A stretch of DNA of 46,828 nucleotides from Kocuria sp. p3-SID1428 (GTDB lineage: Bacteria > Actinomycetota > Actinomycetes > Actinomycetales > Micrococcaceae), in contig NZ_JALXVH010000020.1 in the NCBI RefSeq assembly GCF_025149945.1, forward strand, positions 1 through 46,828. Direction: 5' to 3'. The notes beneath the pieces were generated by a model, which saw only the letters and a list, made by a program, of their open reading frames with translations, did not search any database and was not told the DNA's origin. Numbering within the stretch: the stretch's first letter is position 1; each line of letters opens with the position of its first letter. The position numbers and the translations under genes were made by a program. Positions 40,377-46,004 of the stretch are shown piece after piece.

Positions 40377-41043
40377 GCCGCTGATCCTCGGCGATGCGCT
40401 GGCGCAGCTCGTCCAGCAGTTCCCGAGTGATGCGCCCCTTCTTCTGCGGCGTGGCACCGGCAGGGGCGCGGCGTTCCGTCTCCTGGGAGAGCGGGTGCCC
40501 CCACAGCCTGTAGCACCACCCCAGGTACTCGCTGCTATCCAGCCCGAGCTTCTCGGCATGCCGACGATCAGCCGGAGATGCAGCCGTCGACAGATCCTCC
40601 ATCTGCCCGTAAGTCAGCGACCCACCCGCAGCGGCCGACATCCTGGCCGGGCTCGCTCTGACCGCCTCGAGCATATGAGCAACCCGGCTGGATCCCCCGG
40701 GCGTCATGAGCACGCTGAAGCCGCCGTCCTCCCCCGTGAACATCTTTCGGAGGCCGGCCCCGGTTACAGCCGGCTCCCACGACAGCTGCACATCTTCATC
40801 TGTCCGCAGAAGATCGACGGGTCGAACCTCCTGATCCGTAGCAGCGGTGAGCAGGTTGGCGAGCATGAGCAACGTGTCCACCGAGAGAGTCTGGTCGCCG
40901 CGTTCAATGTGGCTGATCCGTCCAGCCGACCACCGGAGCCCGTTCTTACGCGCTTCCTGCACGAGACCTTCGATGGTGAGACCCGCGGATAGCCGGATGG
41001 CGCGTGCGTTCTTTCCCACGACGGTGGCGATTGTCTCGGTCAT
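40363..41043 (-). CDS. XRE-family HTH repressor of the element
   Basis: A 226-residue protein with an N-terminal helix-turn-helix (about residues 8-67: GKNARAIRLSAGLTIEGL, WSAGRISHIERGDQTLSVDTL), followed by a region without a recognised catalytic or self-cleavage motif. Position, orientation and a divergent operator region make it the likely lysogeny regulator. The ATG at 41043 lies 6 bases after TACGAT and has no Shine-Dalgarno sequence, so the mRNA is probably leaderless. The lack of a LexA/CI-type Ser-Lys cleavage signature suggests induction by something other than RecA-driven cleavage; this is an inference. Confidence 0.85.
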   Translation of the reverse strand: MTETIATVVGKNARAIRLSAGLTIEGLVQEARKNGLRWSAGRISHIERGDQTLSVDTLLMLANLLTAATDQEVRPVDLLRTDEDVQLSWEPAVTGAGLRKMFTGEDGGFSVLMTPGGSSRVAHMLEAVRASPARMSAAAGGSLTYGQMEDLSTAASPADRRHAEKLGLDSSEYLGWCYRLWGHPLSQETERRAPAGATPQKKGRITRELLDELRQRIAEDQRHGND

Positions 41044-41049
41044 GCGGGC

Positions 41050-41055
41050 ATCGTA
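41050..41055 (-). promoter_or_regulatory. -10 box of the repressor-int transcript
   Basis: TACGAT on the minus strand, 6 bases before the repressor ATG. The adjacent 23-bp operator at 41066-41088 would cover its -35 region. Confidence 0.5.
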
Positions 41056-41065
41056 CGGGACACCT

Positions 41066-41088
41066 CAGTCATCCGATTACGGAAACTG
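41066..41088. promoter_or_regulatory. Operator O1, imperfect 23-bp palindrome
   Basis: Begins CAGT and ends ACTG, with CCG and CGG at matching distances; 8 of 11 positions pair. It lies between the leftward -10 and the rightward -35, so a bound repressor could affect both promoters. Confidence 0.55.
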
Positions 41089-41117
41089 TTGCCTACCGGG
41101 CGTGATTGAAGTAGTCT
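41089..41117 (+). promoter_or_regulatory. Rightward (early/excision) promoter
   Basis: TTGCCT (41089-41094) and TAGTCT (41112-41117) with exactly 17 bases between. Transcription would start near 41124, inside the second operator, and read into the excisionase gene. Confidence 0.65.
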
Positions 41118-41122
41118 CAGAT

Positions 41123-41145
41123 CAGTTACCGAGATTCGGTGACTG
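41123..41145. promoter_or_regulatory. Operator O2, 23-bp palindrome
   Basis: Begins CAGT and ends ACTG like O1, with only one mismatch across nine arm positions next to the centre GAT. It covers the expected transcription start of the rightward promoter. Its first base is 57 bp from that of O1, about 5.4 helical turns. Confidence 0.6.
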
Positions 41146-41161
41146 AGACCAAGGAGGCGAC

Positions 41162-41359
41162 ATGAGCACCAAGCCCTACACCATCGAGGACATGATCCAG
41201 ATGTTCCCCGGAACCACCCGAGGGTCCTGGGCGCAGATGCGCTACCGCGGCACCGGCCCCGAGTTCTTCCGCGTCGGCAAGAAGGTCTTTTACACGCCCG
41301 AGGCCGTGGAGAAGTACGTCCAGGCGCAGACCCGGACCATCACGGGCTCCGCAGCCTGA
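41162..41359 (+). CDS. xis: Excisionase-like winged-helix protein
   Basis: A 65-residue DNA-binding protein. TIEDMIQMFPGTTRGSWAQMR followed by GTGPEFFRVGKKVFYTPEAVEKYV is the AlpA/Xis (MerR-like helix-turn-helix) pattern, split here around residue 28. Such proteins bend DNA to direct excision. The ATG has AAGGAGG upstream. It is the first rightward gene, divergent from the repressor and under the O1/O2 control region. Confidence 0.85.
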   Translation: MSTKPYTIEDMIQMFPGTTRGSWAQMRYRGTGPEFFRVGKKVFYTPEAVEKYVQAQTRTITGSAA

Positions 41360-41439
41360 TCCGAAACCCGTAGTCACTACGGCTCGTCCCGCAAGGGGCA
41401 GAAGGCCCTCCACCACGGGGAGGCCGGAGAGGAATCACC

Positions 41440-41661
41440 ATGCCCGCAACACCATTCATGGAAGCCAAGACCAAGCTGCTCGAGCACGCCGAACGGGAAG
41501 GGGTCCACCTGTCCAATCGGAAGCTCGACAAGGCCGCGAAGAAGCTGCTGTTGCTGGACGCCGGCAGGCACCTGGGCAGCGGGGAGAGCACCACGCTCAC
41601 CTACGCCGACCCCACCCCCGCCGAGGCGATCCGAAACGTCCTGCGGGAGTTCACCCGATGA
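41440..41661 (+). CDS. Small phage protein of unknown function
   Basis: A 73-residue charged protein with a helical, Lys/Leu-rich first half (KTKLLEHAEREGVHLSNRKLDKAAKKLLLL) broken by a Gly/Ser turn. No family recognised. The ATG follows AGAGGA. The 80 bases between it and xis include a perfect CCGTAG-TCA-CTACGG hairpin (41368-41382). The TGA overlaps an ATG at 41658 in the next frame. Confidence 0.6.
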   Translation: MPATPFMEAKTKLLEHAEREGVHLSNRKLDKAAKKLLLLDAGRHLGSGESTTLTYADPTPAEAIRNVLREFTR

Positions 41662-41822
41662 TCCGGCGCCGCGGTGATACCCCGCCGGAGCCGTTCGACA
41701 CGCTCGACACCGGGCGCGACCACATCACCGGCCCGCAGACGAAGAACGACGGCCTCCACACGCATTCCTGGCAGAAGAACGTGGAGACCGCCGCAGCACC
41801 CAACACCGTCCAGGAGGACAGC

Positions 41823-42119
41823 ATGAGCGTTACCGCCAATCCTACCCGTTTCCTTCGCGCAGAGCCCGAGTGGGCGCCAGAGTACGACCCGGAGACCGGC
41901 GAGCACTTCGCCATGGGCCCGTCGATCTGGGCACCCGGCATCGACATCTACACCGCCACCGATGCTCACCACGGCCCGCACGCCTATGACGCCGACGGCA
42001 ACATGATCCCCACCGGTCAGCTGCTGCGGTACGCGTGCCGCCTGCTCCGGATCCACGACGTGCTGCGCCGCGCCCAGCGGCAGCACGAACTCGCAGCCCG
42101 ACAGGAGGCCCGCAAGTGA
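41823..42119 (+). CDS. Small phage protein of unknown function (98 residues)
   Basis: From ATG 41823 the product has 98 residues, acidic and His/Tyr-rich in the middle (PEYDPETGEHFAMGPSIW) and basic at the C-terminal helix (CRLLRIHDVLRRAQRQHE). No family recognised. I chose this start because AGGAGG lies 6-7 bases upstream. The same frame is open back to an ATG at 41658 that overlaps the previous stop as ATGA and has a weaker GGAG site, which would give 153 residues; the extra part is Thr/Asp/His-rich and looks unlike a folded domain. Confidence 0.55.
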   Translation: MSVTANPTRFLRAEPEWAPEYDPETGEHFAMGPSIWAPGIDIYTATDAHHGPHAYDADGNMIPTGQLLRYACRLLRIHDVLRRAQRQHELAARQEARK

Positions 42120-42211
42120 GCGACCTCCGTGACTCTGCGCTGACCGTGCTCGCGTTCGCCGCGATCTTCTGGCTGAACACGCTGGGCGCGCACGCCCTCG
42201 TCACCTTCTAA
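42116..42211 (+). CDS. 31-residue single-helix membrane peptide
   Basis: GTG at 42116 overlaps the previous stop as GTGA and has AGGAGG at 42102-42107, a strong site at good spacing. The peptide is VSDLRDSALTVLAFAAIFWL followed by NTLGAHALVTF, one hydrophobic helix (about residues 9-21 and beyond) after a short charged N-terminus. It ends in TAA 15 bases before a terminator stem. Too short for routine gene callers. Such peptides in phages can be membrane-active, but no function is shown. Confidence 0.5.
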   Translation: MSDLRDSALTVLAFAAIFWLNTLGAHALVTF

Positions 42212-42226
42212 CACAACTTCCACAGC

Positions 42227-42263
42227 AAGCAGCCCCGCCAGGGACCAACCGGCGGGGCTGCTT
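42227..42263 (+). terminator. Intrinsic terminator between two phage operons
   Basis: A perfect 13-bp stem (42227-42239 with 42251-42263) with an 11-base loop and TT at its end. A second small hairpin, GTCGCC/GGCGAC (42270-42275 with 42282-42287), follows before the next ribosome binding site. No promoter is visible after it, so the downstream operon may depend on read-through or antitermination. Confidence 0.75.
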
Positions 42264-42303
42264 CATCCCGTCGCCCACCACGGCGACTGAGAGGAAAATC
42301 TGA

Positions 42304-42624
42304 ATGACTACGACCAGCGTAGCGGCACCAGGGCGCTCTGTCTCGCAGATGACCGCAGACCTGCTCGAGGCCGACGACCCCGTGGCGACGAACATCTGGT
42401 GGTGCGGCCACCGCGCCGGTGTCTCCGCTGAGCGCGCCCGCGTTCAGCTTCTCGCTGCGGACTTCGGGACCGACCTCGGCCCCTCGCCGGCCCTGCAGCC
42501 CCGCCTGCGCGCCGTACCGGACCAGGGCTCTCCGGAGGCCGGGAGGGCTGTCCGTGACGCCGCGGTGGCCGCATGGCGGCAGCTGTACGCCTCCGGCGCG
42601 ATCGTCTCGGAGGTGGCCGCATGA
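42304..42624 (+). CDS. Phage protein of unknown function (106 residues)
   Basis: Ala-rich, 106 residues, no recognised domain. A WWCGHRAGVSAERARVQLLA segment (about residues 32-51) could be a helix-turn-helix-like element, but the match is weak. The ATG follows GAGAGGAAAA. Its stop overlaps the ATPase start as ATGA, so it heads the replication operon and may assist the ATPase. Confidence 0.6.
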   Translation: MTTTSVAAPGRSVSQMTADLLEADDPVATNIWWCGHRAGVSAERARVQLLAADFGTDLGPSPALQPRLRAVPDQGSPEAGRAVRDAAVAAWRQLYASGAIVSEVAA

Positions 42625-43934
42625 GCGATCCCACCGCACCGAACATCGAGACCCGGCTCAAGATCACCGCCGCCTCTCAGATCAAGTCTCGCCGGCAACG
42701 GTGGTTCTGGGCACCGGACGGGTCCGGGATCATCCCGCTCGGTGTCGGCACGATGTTCGCCGGCAACGGGGGTGAGGGCAAGACCACCTTCGCGCAGCGC
42801 CTCGCCGCCGACCTCACCCGCGGAGAGCTCGAGGGCGATCTCGCCGGCGTCGTCGGAAGCGTCCTGTTCCTGGGACCGGAGGACGATTGGGCCACCGTCA
42901 CCATCCCCCGGCTCAAGGGAGCCGGCGCCGACCTCGACCGCGTGTACCAAGTCCAGGTGGAGACCTGGACGGACTTCACGACGATGGAGCGTGAGCTGAA
43001 GTTCCCGCTCGACGTGGCAATGCTGCGTGACGCAGTGGAGCAGACCGATGCCCGCATGATCGTCATCGACCCCGCGCCGTCGCTGATGGACGGGGACATG
43101 AACAAGGTCCAGGACGTGCGCCGCTCCTATGAACCTCTCATGGCCCTGGCCCAGCAGAAGGACCTCGCGGTCATCCTGATCAACCACTTCGGCAAGGGCG
43201 CAGGCAGCGTCCGCAACAAGCTGTCCGGCTCCCAGGCCTGGCGAGACTTGACGCGCTCCTATCTCGCCTTCGCGCTGGACCCCGAGACCGGGGAGCGGGT
43301 GCTCTCCCAGGACAAGAACAACTACGGCACGGGCCTCAAGTCGTACACCTTCGACCTTGAATCCGTGACCGTGCAGACCGACGACGGCGAGACCGCCGAA
43401 GTCGGACGAGCACGGTTCCTGGGCCTGTCCGAAGTCAGCGTGAACGACATCATCAACCGAGAAGCCGCCTCCGATGATGACGCCGAGGACCGCAACGCCG
43501 CCCAGGTGTTCATCCTCGACTACCTGCGCGGGTGCCAGGCACAGGAGGCCAGTGCTGGCGACGTGATCAAGGCCGGCATCGCTGCTGGCTTCTCGAAGGA
43601 CGAGATCAAGCACGCGCGCAAACGATCACGCGATCCGCAGATCGTCACGGCGAAGTCGAAGTTCAAGGCGGGTTGGATCTGGCAGATCGACCCGGAGGAT
43701 GTCGAAGGTGCCACGGGAACCCCCGAAGGTGCCCAAGGTGCCGAAGGTGCCAGCACACGAGAAGGGACGGCACCTTCGGCACCTTCGGTCGAAGGTGCCA
43801 CGAAGGAGCCAGGTGTCCACGTGTTGGCACCTTCGGCACCTTCGGCACCTTCGGCACCTTCGATCGGCTGTCCTCACGGCTTCGATCCGGCCGGATGCAT
43901 CCGTTGTCAGGCTGAGCGGATCGGTGCGGCATGA
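42621..43934 (+). CDS. RecA-like/RepA-type P-loop ATPase, probable replicative helicase
   Basis: A 437-residue AAA_25/RSF1010 RepA-like NTPase. Walker A is GNGGEGKT at residues 48-55, VLFLGPEDDW follows near residue 90, and Walker B is RMIVIDPAPSL near residue 150, then ILINHFGKG and SGSQAWRDLTRS, all typical of hexameric RepA-like helicases. Residues 362-414 are a low-complexity linker of EGA and APS triplets encoded by a striking 9-bp repeat array, followed by a small Cys cluster (CPHGFDPAGCIRC) that could bind zinc. The ATG at 42621 overlaps the previous stop. Likely drives replication of the excised element. Confidence 0.85.
   Translation: MSDPTAPNIETRLKITAASQIKSRRQRWFWAPDGSGIIPLGVGTMFAGNGGEGKTTFAQRLAADLTRGELEGDLAGVVGSVLFLGPEDDWATVTIPRLKGAGADLDRVYQVQVETWTDFTTMERELKFPLDVAMLRDAVEQTDARMIVIDPAPSLMDGDMNKVQDVRRSYEPLMALAQQKDLAVILINHFGKGAGSVRNKLSGSQAWRDLTRSYLAFALDPETGERVLSQDKNNYGTGLKSYTFDLESVTVQTDDGETAEVGRARFLGLSEVSVNDIINREAASDDDAEDRNAAQVFILDYLRGCQAQEASAGDVIKAGIAAGFSKDEIKHARKRSRDPQIVTAKSKFKAGWIWQIDPEDVEGATGTPEGAQGAEGASTREGTAPSAPSVEGATKEPGVHVLAPSAPSAPSAPSIGCPHGFDPAGCIRCQAERIGAA
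43704..43861 (+). repeat. Array of 9-bp repeats in both orientations (iteron-like)
   Basis: GAAGGTGCC occurs at 43704, 43725, 43743 and 43791, with one-mismatch copies at 43734 and 43802. Its reverse complement GGCACCTTC occurs at 43769, 43778, 43826, 43835, 43844 and 43853. Ten exact copies lie in 158 bases, many directly abutting with a 9-bp period. All are in phase with the ATPase frame, forward copies encoding Glu-Gly-Ala and reverse copies Ala-Pro-Ser. The opposed blocks can form long hairpins. Confidence 0.9.
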
Positions 43935-44137
43935 CGCAGCTCCCTTGGGGCGACCTGCCCCGCGTGACCGACAAGGACGGCCACTCCATCCCCATCACGG
44001 GGACGTGGTGCCGCGCCTGTTCCTACCCAACCCATCCAGACCACGGCGACCTACACCCGCTATGCGACGAGCCGGCCACCACCAGGGGGCCGGCTCTAGT
44101 CGTCCTACAACACCCCACAGAAGGAGCTACATCATGA
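43931..44137 (+). CDS. Small phage protein with Cys/His motif
   Basis: 68 residues; a CRAC...H...H...C arrangement (residues 27-45) suggests a small metal-binding fold, otherwise unrecognised. The ATG overlaps the ATPase stop and the TGA overlaps the next start. A 9-bp hairpin (44069-44077 with 44088-44096) lies inside its 3' end, within the coding sequence. Confidence 0.55.
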   Translation: MTQLPWGDLPRVTDKDGHSIPITGTWCRACSYPTHPDHGDLHPLCDEPATTRGPALVVLQHPTEGATS

Positions 44138-44316
44138 GCACCCCCGCATGGAGGGTCCGGTTCGCGCCGGCCCGCGGCACCGAGAACCCCACGCAGATCC
44201 GAGTGAAGCTCGGCAATCGCTTCAGGGACTTCTCACCGGCTGATGCCCGAGCGATCGCTGACCGGCTGCACGACCTCGCGGACCGCATTGAGAACGACGC
44301 GAGGACAGACGCATGA
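44134..44316 (+). CDS. Small phage protein, related to its downstream neighbour
   Basis: 60 residues. The N-terminal half looks like beta strands (WRVRFAP, QIRVKLGN) and the C-terminal half is a helix (ARAIADRLHDLADRIEND) that resembles AIAAELRAMADQIDNN in the next gene, so the two are probably distant duplicates. The ATG at 44134 has AAGGAG and overlaps the previous stop. Function unknown. Confidence 0.6.
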   Translation: MSTPAWRVRFAPARGTENPTQIRVKLGNRFRDFSPADARAIADRLHDLADRIENDARTDA

Positions 44317-44573
44317 CGCTTCCGTGGCGCGCGAGCTTCGTGCACGCCGGTGCGGTGGTGCCCGATGCACCCCCACGGCGCCCGGACTGGATCCAGTTCA
44401 CGATCGCCGGCCAGTCCCGGCAGATCCCAGCCGGGGCCGCCCGGCAGGCCACAGCCGAGTTCAGGCAGATCGCATCCAGCGGGACACCCCACGGGGACAC
44501 CGCCCTCGCTATCGCCGCCGAGCTGCGAGCGATGGCCGATCAGATCGACAACAACGGGAGGAACGAATCGTGA
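44313..44573 (+). CDS. Small phage protein, related to its upstream neighbour
   Basis: 86 residues with the same strand-then-helix plan as the preceding protein and a matching C-terminal helix. The ATG overlaps the previous TGA and the gene ends in a GTGA overlap with the next. No known family. Confidence 0.6.
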   Translation: MTLPWRASFVHAGAVVPDAPPRRPDWIQFTIAGQSRQIPAGAARQATAEFRQIASSGTPHGDTALAIAAELRAMADQIDNNGRNES

Positions 44574-44734
44574 CCGCGAACATCAGGCGCTACTACTGGC
44601 GCGAAGGCGAGCACGTCTGGGATGGGTACCTCATCGGCGGTTCCCTGAAGGGCTCCACCTGGATCAGCGATGCTGATGCTTGGGACCTCTGCGAAGCCCT
44701 CGCGAACTTCATCGACTCGGAGGCCGGCCAGTGA
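44570..44734 (+). CDS. Small phage protein (54 residues), unknown
   Basis: 54 residues, rich in Trp and Tyr (RRYYWREGEHVWDGYLIGG), probably a small beta-structured protein with a C-terminal helix. GTG start overlapping the previous stop, with GGGAGG upstream. No family recognised. Confidence 0.55.
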   Translation: MTANIRRYYWREGEHVWDGYLIGGSLKGSTWISDADAWDLCEALANFIDSEAGQ

Positions 44735-45039
44735 TCGATCTCCATGACCGGCTCCTGCGGGAGCTCGAGGACATCCAGCGCGCCGACCCCACCGCGATCC
44801 CGTGCCGACGCGCCAACGGGACGGCCTGGATCACCGGCACCCCCAAGGACACGTGGTACGCGCAATTGCACTGCGAGAAGTGCCCTGCCAAGGCGGCGTG
44901 CGGCGGGTACGCCCTCGCTGCCGACGAGCCCGCCGGAGTGTGGGGCGGGCTCACCGTCGCGCAGCGCAAGCAGCTCAACGCCCAGCGCCGCAAAGCCACC
45001 GCCCCCAAACCACTCGACAGCCGCGACACCGCGGCCTGA
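44731..45039 (+). CDS. Phage-encoded WhiB-like protein
   Basis: A 102-residue Wbl protein, a [4Fe-4S]-cluster regulator class found only in actinobacteria and their phages. The four cluster cysteines are Cys25, Cys48, Cys51 and Cys57 in the C-Xn-C-X2-C-X5-C arrangement, followed by the GVWGG turn at residues 69-73 and a basic C-terminus (QRKQLNAQRRKATAPK). Host Wbl proteins bind the housekeeping sigma factor; phage WhiB proteins such as that of TM4 can interfere with host WhiB2. The GTG at 44731 overlaps the previous stop and has GGAGG. Confidence 0.85.
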   Translation: MIDLHDRLLRELEDIQRADPTAIPCRRANGTAWITGTPKDTWYAQLHCEKCPAKAACGGYALAADEPAGVWGGLTVAQRKQLNAQRRKATAPKPLDSRDTAA

Positions 45040-45056
45040 ACCGGAAGGACACCACC

Positions 45057-45320
45057 GTGACCACCACCAACGATCGGCCCGTCGCCGTGCGGCACATCAT
45101 CGCGACCACCGTCCACAGCGCAGACGGCGGCGACACCCGCACCGAACACGCCGCCATGTGCGGTTGGTACTGGCCCCACGAGCTGCCCGAACCGCTCACC
45201 TCCGAGCCGCCGCGCACCTGCAAGGCGTGCGCCGAGGCCGCGCACGACTACAGCGTCTTCATTGTCGTGGGCCACGCCGCGGCAGACCTCGAGCACCTCC
45301 CGACCACCGACCAGAACTGA
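45057..45320 (+). CDS. Phage protein of unknown function (87 residues)
   Basis: 87 residues with a possible zinc-binding pair of motifs (HAAMCGWYWPHE and CKACAEAAH). No family recognised. The GTG at 45057 follows GGAAGGA. It lies between the WhiB-like gene and the scaffold-like gene. Confidence 0.55.
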   Translation: MTTTNDRPVAVRHIIATTVHSADGGDTRTEHAAMCGWYWPHELPEPLTSEPPRTCKACAEAAHDYSVFIVVGHAAADLEHLPTTDQN

Positions 45321-45331
45321 GGAACCCCACC

Positions 45332-45817
45332 ATGAGCGCCAACGACCAGCAGACCGAACAGCAGCCCACGGACGACCCGCAGGACGCCGCACAGGCCCCG
45401 CAGGATGCCCAGGAGACCACGGACGCCCAGGACACCGCACAGGAGTCCAAGCTCGCCGCTGAGGGCCACAAGTACCGGGAGAAGATCCGTGAAGCGCGGG
45501 CCGAGAACGAGGAGCTGCAGCAGCGCCTCGCCGCCTCGGAGGAACGCCGCGATGCCGTGCTGCGCGACTCCATCAGCCGGCAGCTGCCCGCCCACATCAC
45601 TGCGGACCTGTTCTGGGAACTCACCCCCGACCTGGACCCGCTGCTCACCGAGGACGGGCTGCCCGACGACGACGCCGTGCAGGCAGCCGCGCAGGCACTC
45701 GCCGAGCAGTACAAGATCACCCCGCCCCGCCCCGTGATCCCCAGCCAGGGCAAGAGCCCCGAGAAGTACGGCGGCGGCACGACCCTGGCCGATGCCTTCC
45801 GCCCCCGGCACGGCTGA
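45332..45817 (+). CDS. Putative capsid scaffolding protein
   Basis: 161 residues with the composition expected of a head scaffold: an acidic, Gln/Asp-rich disordered first 35 residues, a charged coiled coil (about 38-76, AAEGHKYREKIREARAENEE), then a C-terminal region ending in a small Gly-rich and basic tail (PEKYGGGTTLADAFRPRHG) that could bind the capsid protein. It precedes the major capsid gene, the usual place. The ATG at 45332 follows GAGGA. Assignment rests on composition and position, not on a recognised domain. Confidence 0.7.
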   Translation: MSANDQQTEQQPTDDPQDAAQAPQDAQETTDAQDTAQESKLAAEGHKYREKIREARAENEELQQRLAASEERRDAVLRDSISRQLPAHITADLFWELTPDLDPLLTEDGLPDDDAVQAAAQALAEQYKITPPRPVIPSQGKSPEKYGGGTTLADAFRPRHG

Positions 45818-45833
45818 GCACTAGTAGCCCGCC

Positions 45834-45884
45834 GCCCCTGGCCCCGGTATCATGGTGAGTAGCCGTGAGACCGGGGCCAGGGGC
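45834..45884 (+). terminator. Perfect 15-bp hairpin upstream of the capsid gene
   Basis: 45834-45848 and 45870-45884 are perfect 15-bp reverse complements around a 21-base loop, starting 17 bases after the scaffold stop. No T tract follows, so this may be a structured leader element rather than a terminator. Confidence 0.65.
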
Positions 45885-45930
45885 TCCCACTCCCGGCGAT
45901 GACACCGCCCAGGGGGCGCAACGGCAGGCC

Positions 45931-45977
45931 AAGGGCCACCGCTGAAACGAAGCAACACTCGTTCAACGGTGGCCTTT
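45931..45977 (+). terminator. Second hairpin and T run upstream of the capsid gene
   Basis: AAGGGCCACCG (45931-45941) pairs with CGGTGGCCTTT (45967-45977), and the stem extends inward (TGAA-A-CGA with TCGTTCA) to a short loop, followed by TTTCGT. This has the form of an intrinsic terminator, yet lies only about 14 bases before the capsid ribosome binding site. Confidence 0.7.
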
Positions 45978-46004
45978 CGTGCGCCACCAGGAAGGAGCCC
46001 GATC

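Noticed and set aside
41368..41382. CCGTAG-TCA-CTACGG palindrome as a third repressor operator
   Set aside because: Length and arms differ from the 23-bp operators; it may be a small hairpin or chance.
43704..43861. CRISPR array
   Set aside because: Repeats are 9 bp, abutting and in both orientations inside a coding frame, without regular spacers or cas genes.
43626..43998. Lys-Val-Pro and Cys-Arg-Arg repeat proteins in other frames and strands over the 9-bp array
   Set aside because: They are by-products of the repeat array read out of phase; the in-phase ATPase frame explains the region.
44069..44096. Terminator hairpin in the phage operon
   Set aside because: A 9-bp stem lies inside the coding sequence of the 68-residue gene with no T tract, and the genes on both sides overlap; more likely chance or a weak attenuator.
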